From assembly GCF_000275845.1 (NCBI RefSeq), contig NW_006766910.1, positions 184,897-248,896 on the forward strand: a stretch of 64,000 nucleotides of DNA, in the 5' to 3' direction. Under the pieces are notes generated by a model. It saw only the letters and a program-made list of their open reading frames with translations, was not told the DNA's origin and did no database searches. Origin of the DNA: Dichomitus squalens LYAD-421 SS1 (taxonomy: Eukaryota > Basidiomycota > Agaricomycetes > Polyporales > Polyporaceae). This document shows, piece by piece, positions 38,890 to 48,810 of this stretch (positions are counted from its first letter, which is position 1; each line of letters starts with the position of its first letter). The position numbers were made by a program, and so were the translations under genes.

Positions 38890-40690
38890 CAACGCTGGCA
38901 TCCCATGTGATCAGCCCCACAAGGAACGGGTCCGGCGACCGCCCTGACGCCATCGTATTCTTTCAGGTCAATCGGCGCGCCGGGGATAGAGTCGAACCTG
39001 AACGCCCAGAGCATATGTGCGAGTCCCAGAAATACTTCCTTACCTGCATGAGTGACTCCCGGGCTAACGCGACGTCTGTGTGAAGTCCGGTGTCCGCATG
39101 GAAGGTCGAGGAGGGGAGGGAACGGTGCATGAGCGAACGTACGGGGGCAGCACCAACACTGTGGAGACTTGAGATGAAATATACCCGATGCCGAAGGACC
39201 AGTGATCGCGCTCCGTGGGGTCGGCGAGGTGCGCTGATTCGGCGGAGATGATAGTGTCGCTGAGATAGCGCTCAGGCTGGCGAGAGGATGGAGTTAGGGG
39301 GGCCCAACGTGCGTCGTGAGGGCTCAACTTAGCCACTTACATGGAAGATGTACGGATTCGGGTGTCGCACCGGGACCCTATGCATAGTCCACTCACGCTT
39401 CACCAGCTCATGCTGAGTCTACACCTCGACATCTGCATGAGTGACTTATCGTATTACCGATGGCGCCGATATCCTTCGGGATTAGGGGATTATGGCATGT
39501 GAAGTCATCCGTGCTGAATTGGGGTGTTTTTGAGCAAGAAGGGTTCGTGTGATTTGGTTGCCTCCTGCAATGCAGGTCAGATAGGGCCCACTAAGCTGAA
39601 AATCGAGTAGTTGACCTTGGCGATAGCTCGGATGTAGGGTCAATCCCTCTCTTCGTCTTCGTTCGGCAGGCGGTCGCGCCCACAAACGCGGTCGAGCTCT
39701 GTCTGTGCTCTCCCCTCGACCAAAGTAGCCCGCGAGGTAAGCGGCAAGCCACTTTTAGACGGACGCGGTCTGCAATACCTACCAAGTTGTCTCGGTAAGC
39801 ACGAGGGAAACCAGAGCAACTCGTCATCTTGACTCGAACTCCGCCGATGATCAGCGTGCCACACATAATGAAGATGGCGAGATCGTCGCGGCCCTCTTCT
39901 ACGCCCGTGAGTAGCGTCTTGACCAAGCATTCAGGGACAGGGTCTCCTCCTCTTGAGACGGGCCTCAATGTCGACTATATATGGACGATTGATCTTCAGC
40001 ATGTCCCGGCCAAGTCGCCGGGCCGCGCTCTTCATGATCCGGCGGGGAAGAATTCGACTGCCTTCGAAACGGAGCCAGTCACGTTCCTGACAAGACAGGT
40101 TAGCATAACATTGTAGCATAGGACAGACACGTCGTCACGTACATGAACTGGCGCTCAATGCGGAGGACCTCTGACATGACAGGGTCGGACATGGACTCGG
40201 TCCCAATGCTGGAAATGAGCAAAAGAAAGATGTTGAGAGCCGATCGACTGGCATACGGCGACGGATTGATCGCGTTTGCACCCGCCTTGCCGTCGACAAA
40301 GAGGTTGCGGATCATTTCTTTGGCCTCTATCGCTTGCCCGTATGTCGCCACTGTGCATGCGGTTAGCATTTTCTGTTCGATACGCTGATGTTTGCACCTG
40401 TGACCAGGTCAACTCGATATAAGCAATCGTGTTGAGAGAAAGGACTCAGGCTAGGTTAGCTCAGTCTCGTTGTGCCTGCTTGTGGTGATGCCTCGGTGGA
40501 TGAGGATGGTTTGAACCTCGATGAACATCCTCTTGTGCGAAGAGGATATCGCGCCGTTGGCGATGAGGATATCGTTCACTACACGAGGGTCCGAGAGGAT
40601 TGGAAGCTCTGGTTTCCGATGATACACGAGTATATGGGGCTATACTTCTTGGCCTAGCGGTAAAAGCTGAGCTCAGGGTACTTCTTCAGA
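38890..40690 (-). pseudogene. Decayed cytochrome P450 (Agaricomycete CYP5037/5150-like)
   Basis: P450 segments appear in order on the minus strand: YSPIYSCIIGNQ and DPRVVNDILIANGAI (about 40560-40660), NAINPSPYASRSALNI and SDPVMSEVLRIERQFM (about 40140-40290), RRLGRDMLK and PECLVKTLL (about 39900-40020), the I-helix remnant IMCGTLIIGGV, ELDRVCGRDRLPNEDEE (about 39650-39710), PERYLSDTI and DHWSFGIG (about 39180-39280), and FLGLAHMLWAFRF with PGAPIDLKEYDG (about 38950-39030). Breaks: a frame change between the first two segments, another just before PECLVKTLL, an in-frame stop after the GRDRLP block, and the helix motif GGVETT reduced to GGVRVK. The segment in the heme-loop position reads RVSPG, with Ser where the heme Cys should be. 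Not expected to give a working enzyme. Subfamily assignment is from memory of family motifs and is tentative. Confidence 0.78.
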
Positions 40691-42058
40691 TAACGAAACA
40701 CACCTAAATAACGTCCAATCAACGCCAAAATGGAGCGGTGAGAAGGATAGAAGGCTCGCCGGGAAAGGGAAGCCCAGTAGGACCTGCCAGAAGGGTGACT
40801 TTAGAGACAAAGTACTGAAACCTCAATATGCTATACAGACCACAGTCGTACCCCTGTCAGTGACCTGACGGGAAAGGGCAGTGATACAGCTCATGAATAT
40901 GAGAACACCTGAGCGAATCAATCAAGCTCCGTGCGAACAGCGACATGTTTGCTCTGAGGGGGAAGCACGAGGGTCAATTTGCGCGGACAATGATTCTCTG
41001 AACCTAGCATGACTATATGTTGAGAGGAAGAGTGAATGAAGGTTTCAGGGAGACCTTCTGTGCATTTATCGCTGACTGATATGGGTCGTAGGAACTGGGA
41101 TTCTCACTATCATAGCATGGGCAGCTCACAACGCCTACACGATCGCTTCTGCAGGAGCATATCAATCGAAATCGCATAACCGTGTGGGGCCACCAAATGG
41201 AAAATTATCGCATACCGCAAATCACGTACAGCAGAGCCCCAATGGCTACATCGAAGCATATCATGAGAAGCCGCAGAATTGGGGCTGGGATGGCATTGCT
41301 TTGTGTATCGGGTGTCCAGGTGTCTGCCGGCCGCTGCGATGACGTCCAACGGAACCGTGGAACGACAGACATCGAATGGGTGTCGACCTGGTGAAAATAT
41401 CTTGGTGTTATGTCGGAGTCCTTTGCGTGCCGTGTCAATTGCCGCCTGAGGATGAGAAAACACTTGTGATTAGTCGACATGGGTATAACTATAAGTCCGT
41501 GAGGCCACTGTAGCCTGGGGATTCGTCGATCCAAAGACACATCGGCGCAGATCAGCACTGAAGGCTCAGAGCTGGCCTGGTTGCAGTGTGTTGTTTGCTG
41601 ATCGTTAGTCCGCTCTCGTCATATCAAGAAAATCGTCTACCGTTGTCCAGACAGCACAGCCTCTTGCAGTCGCTCTTGGGTTTCCTGAGCTACGGCCGGA
41701 GCCTAGAATCCGGGAACTACAAGAAAATGGGGTAAACGTAGAATATCTGAATTTGGGAGAAAGGAAGCATTGTCACGAGCGACACAGACCTGTTGAGCTG
41801 TATGGCTGTCCGAGACAGTATGTCGTTAACAGCCAGCTTATCGTCCATTCAATTTTACTCTGCCGACCCGGTTGAATGCAGATCATCGAGGATCGTTCTT
41901 TCGATATGCGCCAGGAAGACAGCGAGATGATAGTATAGGTGGTCGCATACACTGAGACTGTATGGTCGTAGTAGCTATGGCGGCGAACATAATGATGCTT
42001 GAGCTAGCAAACCAGTTGGTGGCTGGTCGTAACTACATGCACATGATAAATCAACATC
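40691..42058. other. Intergenic, no gene seen
   Basis: Lies between the P450 relic and the tRNA gene. One minus-strand frame at 41205-41558 has a hydrophobic end but no recognisable family. Nothing called. Confidence 0.45.
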
Positions 42059-42131
42059 GCCGGGATAGCTCAGCTGGGAGAGCAACAGACTGAAGTTCTG
42101 GAGGTCGCGTGTTCAATCCACGCTCCTGGCA
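42059..42131 (+). tRNA. tRNA-Phe (GAA)
   Basis: The 73-nt cloverleaf is complete. The acceptor stem GCCGGGA pairs with TCCTGGC (one G-U), the D-arm GCTC/GAGC holds an A-box-like TAGCTCAGCTGG, the anticodon loop is CTGAAGT with GAA, the T-arm is GCGTG/CACGC, and the discriminator is A. The anticodon stem's outer pair is A-G, a mismatch. No intron. A TTTT run follows within 12 nt. Identical in all 73 bases to the copy at 61178-61250. Confidence 0.95.
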
Positions 42132-42525
42132 TTGTTCTTTTGATTCCAAACTCATCCCAAGTGATCTTTGATTTTCTCGCTTTGCTCACATCGAAACCTG
42201 ACATTACCGCTGTCAAGTTTTCTTGGAGCCGTTAGCATCCCTATGTAAGTGCTTCACGCATGGCCCTGCAGCCAGAGGGCCAGTCATCATGTCATATGAT
42301 GCCAATGCTCAAGAGGTCCATGAATCGTCAAAGTTGATGTGCAAGTACATGACTCTTCATCGTCCCCAGGCCAGCCTCTTCGCCTGTACTCCCTATCGAT
42401 CCGGCAATCGCAGGTAAAGCCAATTCAATCATGCATCGGCGTCGACGTGTGGAGGCTGGAGCGCTCGGTGGCTGGCGCTTACTCAGGGCGCAGCCGAGCG
42501 TCGCCTGCCAGGTTTAGTAAGATAA

Positions 42526-42550
42526 GTTGAACTTGAACGGCCACCGTCAC
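42526..42550 (+). promoter_or_regulatory. Conserved upstream block of FunK1 B genes (B1 copy)
   Basis: Sense strand reads AACTTGAACGGCCACCGTC within this interval, about 275 bp before the ancestral B1 start codon (42822). Near-identical blocks precede B2 and B3 at similar distance. Confidence 0.6.
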
Positions 42551-42959
42551 CTTCCGGACACAATTCCATTGTTCTACAGTTTTGGTATCTGACCCAGTAC
42601 TGAGATAACACGTGTCCGCCGAGTTGCACTGACCTCAGACCCTCAATCACCGCCGCTATAAAGCTCTCCCCTTCTCCGCGAGCTGCATCTGACTGACCCT
42701 ATCCGTATTAAATCAGACACGTCATTATCCAACAACCATAGAGCACGCAACGCACACGCCCTTCGGCGGAGAACTTGGACGCGACGATCTACCTCAGTGT
42801 CGCGTGAGGTTCGAACACGACATGGCTCACGCAGCAGTCCTCGTTTAAGGAGAAGAATTCTGCCATGCATTCTTCCCTCCACCAACCACATTCACGACCC
42901 CCTCCCCAAAGCCGAAGATCGAATCCAACCCATTTGCAAGTCTCGCAGACGCCGACAAT

Positions 42960-45368
42960 ATGGTAGAGGCGGAGGTTCGCGCAAAGTTCGTGAGTGGTTA
43001 CGGTGTCCCATGCTGTCGTGATCCCATGCTAGAAATGGTAATGTCATGACAGACACGGGCAATCAATATGCACACTCTCGTCCCCGGCTTCAAGATCGCG
43101 GAATGCGGAGAGAGACCCGATGCTTGGGAACCCGAAGATGGAGAGTACAAGATGAAGGTCGACGCCGCCGTCTATCTCGCCAAGGACATTCCTACCGACC
43201 ATCATCCTCACTGGGCCGACCAGATCATCCCTATTGAGTTTAAGCGCGAAAATGTTGCGCTGGATCCCTTCGACGACCGCAAGGAGAACTTTGGTACCTC
43301 CACAGACACGCGCAAGATGGTCCGCGGGCAAATCATCTCATACGCCGAATTTATCTTCGCTGTCCAGCAGCGCGTCGCTCTGTTCATGTTCGTCGTCATC
43401 GGTCAACAGATCCGCTTCGTCCGCTGGGACCGTTCTGGTGCGTTGGTTACGCGTTCGTTCAACTACGTGGAGAACTGGAGGTCTCTCTGCGAGATCCTCT
43501 GGCGTATCTCCAACTGCTCTGTCACAGATCTCGGTCTCGATCCTACCGCTACACAGTTGTATCCCGACGACGCCGACTACCAGCGCATGGATGCCGATGC
43601 CCTCCCCAACGACTCAGACGCAGACGACACTGAACGAGACCTTATGCCCGAGGAGTTGGCGGACGACAGCAAGTATGTGTTTACATATGTTCGGGAGATG
43701 TTTGCGAAGTCCCTCAACGCTACATGGCCTCGCTATCGCGTTGAGGTCCCCTACGGCCCTTCTATGCGAACCTTCTTGATTGCAAAGCCATCGTTCCGGG
43801 CCAAGGGTCTGGCCGGTAGAGGCACACAAGGCTATGTCGCCGTGGACTGCGAGTCTGGCGAGTTAGTCTGGCTGAAGGACACGTGGCGGGCGCACTACAT
43901 TATCATCGATCCAGAAGGCGATATTCTGCAGAAGCTCAACGATGTGAAGATCGTCAACGTTCCTACCCTCGTCTGCCATGGAGATATCGCGAAGCAGGTC
44001 ACGCTGACTCCAGACTGGTGGGAGGCCAAGAATCCTCCGACGTCTGACCGTGCATCATCTACAGAAGGAGATCCATCAGGGGCCCCATCGGTATCCACAT
44101 CCACGTCCACGCGGACCCATTCTCACTCCTCCTCGAGTCTGAAGCGCAAGCGCGGCGACGAGAGATCAGGGGATGGCGCACCGGCGCCGAAAACTGACTG
44201 GCGCGATAAATGCACGCTCTGCCACCATCAACATTATCGCCTAGTGGAGAAGGAAGTCGCTCGATCACTGATAGATTTCAAGAACGGTCGCCAGCTCATA
44301 TTTGTCGTTTCGGACTGCGTTTATGGTGAGTGCTGGGTCGCCTATGGTCGGAGTTCGCGCCCTCATCATGTCCTTCCACGACAAGCCCATTCTAAAGCTG
44401 CCACAAATCCGAAGACTCAGCTGTTGCATCGCGACATCAGCGGTGGCAACATCCTCATATTACCTAAGGTATCTAATGAGGAAGATGGTATCCGTATCTT
44501 GAAATGGACGGGCATCCTCGCCGACTGGGAGATGTCGAAGCCCTTGCAGAATCCCCTGTCCAGACCCCGTCAGCCAGAGCGCACTGTATGTCTTTGTCGA
44601 TCCTGTGATACGTCAAAGCTGACGGCCCCTCCAGGGTACTTCGCAGTTCCTTTCAATTGCGCTTCTATCTCGCCCTAAGGTCGTCGAGATCTGCGACGAG
44701 CTTGAAAGCTTCTTCTACGTTATCATCTACTACGCCGTTCGATACCTCAGGTCGAACCTCGAAGGGTTCGCCCTTCGCCATTGGATCAACGCTTTCTTCA
44801 ACACGTACGGCGTCACGAACGATACCGGGTCCATTAGGCGGAAGGTTGTCGCCGTCCAACTAGGCGCTTTCTGGATATCTAACGACGATAGGCTCGAGTT
44901 CAACAGTCCCATGGATGAAGTCTTGTCAAGGCTCCTGATGTGGCACCGGGCCCAATATCTCGTCACGCGTCACAAACGCAGGCAGGAACAGAAGAAGACT
45001 TCGGAAAGCAGCCCTGCTCAGCGCTAGCGGCTCTCGTGCCTCGCAGGCGTTTCCAGAAAGACCCTTGGCGTCGTTACGATGACCTGCAGTTGTCGATGAT
45101 CAAAGATGACATCAAGGACGACAAGATTGTCGACCCACTGGAGCCCACCAAGAAGGACAAAAAGTACTCGAAGTACGTGCACAAGCACAAGCACATGATA
45201 CGTCTCCTCGACGACATCGCCTGCGAGCGGGAGTGGCCTTCCGGTGATAGGACGCCTGATCGGATCCTTGTGGATTGCTCACCTCCCGCAAGGTCGGTGG
45301 GGCCTACAGTACCGGCGTCTTCCGCGAACAATCCGCACAAGAAACCAAAACTTAGCGGAGGATGCTAG
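42960..45368 (+). CDS. FunK1 fungal-type protein kinase B1 (damaged N-terminus)
   Basis: Exons 42960-42989, 43053-44325, 44386-44585 and 44635 onward. By comparison with B2 and B3 the ancestral start is the ATG at 42822 (MAHAAVLV), but codon 9 is TAA (42846-42848); the conserved frame then continues EEFCHAFF to NPFASLADADN. The ATG at 42960 is the next in-frame start and loses about 46 residues. The kinase core is intact: GRGTQGYVAVD, WLKDTWRAHY, EGDILQKL, HRDISGGNIL, DWEMSK. At the 3' end the frame meets a stop at 45025-45027. A conserved tail (KDPWRRYDDLQ, RLLDDIACEREWP) continues in another frame to 45368, joined either by a weak-donor intron (44969-45021) or interrupted by a frameshift. 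Confidence 0.75.
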
Positions 45369-48300
45369 AACAGTGATGTCTGTTTCCATTTGCATACCGG
45401 GACCACGCCGGGACCATGCTCGCTGGAGCCATCAGCATCCTACTCTGCGTCGTCCTAGCGATTCCGCGGGTTGCAGGATCCGCGGTGTGCGCTTCGAAGT
45501 TATCATTGATCGCACGGGTTCGCAGGCGACGAAATTTAGGAAACCAGAGATCCTTGCACTAAGTGATACATACTCCTTCAGCACTTGCGCGACTCAACCC
45601 ACCCGGGTTGATGTGATGTCCCATCTATTACAGTGCTGCCACGCAACTGCACCGTGCCCGCTGTGGTTGAACATATAGATCGTTTTCGCAACTATTGATT
45701 GACATGTGACCTGCGATTGTTATGAGCACGGCCACCCGGAACTTAGCAGTAGAACGAACGCACGGATCAGCCTGGTCTGTTACGCCTACTTCTGTCCACG
45801 AGGATAGCGCTCTGTTCGGTACTTCGCTGCGTGGGTCCTGAATCCGAACACCACATTGACCAGGTGTCCCATAGGACGCCCAAGCGACGCCGGCGTCGGC
45901 ATGTTGGCCTCCAGAAGTCGTCGCATGTCCTCGGTGAGCTCACCTTGTTTGTTAGGTCAGGATGTGTTTATTGTGGGACCCTAGGCCGTCCTGCGCAATT
46001 CGGCAGTGATCTGGATCTGTGTCAAAGCTTTGTGAACGTATTTGCAGAGTAATAACCGACTAATAGGATACCATCGCATCGATGTCGTCTTCTACGAGAG
46101 TGATGGTTCACATCTATGAAAGTGGTCTGGAACTACTCGCGGTGAGCGTAGTTGTATCGACGACTTTCGGGGACCGACAGCACACCGGGACGCTGGGGGT
46201 ACGCTTGATACCGCAGGCAGATCGTTGTAGTGTTGCATCGAGCAAGTCAAGCGTAGAGAACGTCTCTTGGTGGCGACTACCCGACATCATCGTAGGTATG
46301 ACTCGAGTTGCTCTTCCCCATTACAAATCGACCGGCTTACTCTGGTATACCGTAATCGCTCTTGCTTATCTGGATCGCAGTCGGCTAGAGGAGCCCGACA
46401 TCGCCGATGACGACAGGAAAACGCATCTGCCAACCATACGTGATGGTCAAGGTGCACGTACTTGGAAGCCCTGGACGGCATGAGTTTGCTGAATCGGACG
46501 TTTGACCGAGTAATCCTACTCACAGCGTATCTTACTCCAGGCCAGGCCAGAAGAAGTGTTATAGCCCTGTGTACTGTAACCGCTGTCCTTCGAAGCTACT
46601 CGTCAAGCGAACGAGTCCAAGATCCGGTCATCAAAGCCTCACCAGCATCCTCGCATGAGGAGGCCGGCATCGGGTCCTGACTCACCGCCATGTCGCTACG
46701 ATACATTCATGCGCTGTGCCTCGCAAAAGATTGAGTGAAGACGACAAACGTACTGACTGTAACTCACGACGCACCTAGCACTCGCGCCACCTCGTACCGA
46801 TGCAGAACTGCCCACTCTATGCTTGAGTGGCGCCCGTTTTCCAGCCGCTCGGGCAACGCGGCGAGCACTGTGCGTACAGCAAGACGGCGGAGAGCTCACC
46901 CTCCAGCGGCTGGAATGCAGGGCGGTGCACGGGCTCCGCGTCCGGCACCCCCCCCTAGCCCAAGCCGGGTGCCCATGCGTCGAAATCCGCAGTGTTCAGG
47001 CCCTCTATCCAGCCACACTCACCGTTTGAAGGCACACCAGCGGAAATGGACTCGGCCATGGCATACACAACCCGTCGGGGACGAGCAGGACGCACCATGC
47101 CTTGACAGTATGATGAGTAGACAGGGCTCTTGTGCTTGATCTTGTGCTTGGTCGTGACTTCCTGACTTTCGTAGTCAGGTCGGTGTTGTGGGCGCGGCAT
47201 TCAGAGTCGCGTCTCGGCGAGCCAATCGGCAAGGGCGCGTTCGGACAGCAGAAGCAGTCGCCAGAATATGAGTCTCCGTCGCGCCAGAAATGGACTAGAG
47301 AGCAGATGTGTTCCCGAATAGACTGTAAGGCGCCACAAAGACACTGATCGTGGAAGCACAGACGACTCCTCGCCAGCCCAAGACGCTCGGATAATGAGAG
47401 GACTTCCGCTATGTGACATAGTTTGGTGGTCGAAGGCGGACCAAGTCCGCACGCTGAGATGTTCGGGAATCCTCGAGCAAGTCGTCCAAGAGGAAAGTCG
47501 GCGTACACGATTCGGGGGAGCGAGAGAATGGTGTCGCCCAAGTCCAACCGTGGCATAATTAGACCAAATTGATCATATGAAACTGATGTCCGATGTGGAG
47601 TGGGCGCACCGCCTGTTGGCCATTGAGAGTCCCAGCGGCCAGATCAAGGTACGCAAGGACGCAGAACCAGTCTACTTATGACAAGCTAGGCACCTCGCGA
47701 CCGCAAGCATGGAAGGCAGAGAGAAAATATGCCAAGATGTATAAGACATGCTGACGAGAAAGGCGTGGAGAAATCATGGCAGAGGAAACAGATGGGCCGT
47801 GCTGGAGCCCGCCACGGCGGCCTCGACTCAATTGAAACGTCGATCGTTCGGAACGTTAAATCGCAAGCCAAAATATCCCAAGTCAGATATGCGCGGAGAC
47901 AAAGCCCAGGAGATTGGTGCCACCGTCCTGTGATGTCGGTCAACGTTCCTTGCTTACTCACGCGGTGTGAGTAGGCACTTCTTACGCATGTCCGGTAGCG
48001 GGGCTGTTCCTTTTCAGACCAAAATCTGTGCCCGGCATCAGCGTCGATCCTTCGTACCAAGCTGCGAGGCGTGATGCGTGGTGCACGTACTGGAGAAGAG
48101 ATGAACCCGATCGCACTGCCGGGCCATCGGGGAATTATTTATGTAGAGTTGAGAGGAAGCAGTGTATGAAATAGCCGAGACATAAAGTTGGATGCCAGGG
48201 CTGGGGAAGCTCGAGGTTTGCATGCCGGCGAATAGATCTTGGGCGCACAGAGAGAAGAAGCTGATCGGGAGTCCGCGGACGCGAAGCGATGGCAGGACTG

Positions 48301-48705
48301 TGGATGTGCACTTGTGCGATTCATATCGGAGATACGAAGTAGACGGAATAAAAGCTGCGTGAGGACCAAAGTACTAAGATGGGAAGGTGCCTGCGGGGAC
48401 GGATTCTGTCGGCGAAGGACGCGTGATGCGCCAGGACGAGAATGGAAGGGCGGGTGTGGCTGAGGCAGGCGGAGTACGTCGGAGTGTGAAAAGTGGGCGT
48501 CGGAAGAAGGCCTTTTGCGGGGGGGTCGGCAAGGCGGGGCGCGAACCTTCTTTTGCCTCGCCCACCAGCCCGACGAAATCTAACTCGCGGTCAGTCAACT
48601 TTGTTCCCTAACCCTCGTCCATTATTCGCTGACAACCTGCCCGCCCTCGACGTCCCTCCGCTGTCCTTGTGGTTGTCCCTCGTGTCTGCGCCGTCGCCAT
48701 CAACA
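45369..48705. other. 3.3-kb region without a recognised gene
   Basis: Open frames at 46082-46483 (+), 46735-47139 (+) and 47005-47556 (-) show no known domain and no supporting splice chain. About 48400-48705 is probably the WOPR gene's promoter and leader. Confidence 0.45.
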
Positions 48706-48810
48706 ATGTCCAGTCTCGATCACTCGTTCGAGCATTCCCACTCATGTCGGGCCACGACTCCCAATCTGGCGCTACCCAGTGGACAGAGCCCCCATGGTCG
48801 GGGTGGATAG
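48706..48810 (+). other. Possible overlapping upstream ORF of the WOPR gene
   Basis: An ATG in a good context (AACAATGTC) opens a 34-codon frame that overlaps the proposed WOPR start at 48744 in another frame. It could reduce translation, or it could be the true first exon if an intron lies within; the sequence does not decide. Confidence 0.35.

Noticed and set aside
40640..40690. tRNA-like string GGCCTAGCGGTAAAAGC
   Set aside because: No matching anticodon and T arms follow; it lies at the edge of the P450 relic.
47005..47556. 183-codon minus-strand frame
   Set aside because: Cys-rich but without a recognisable motif or neighbouring exons.
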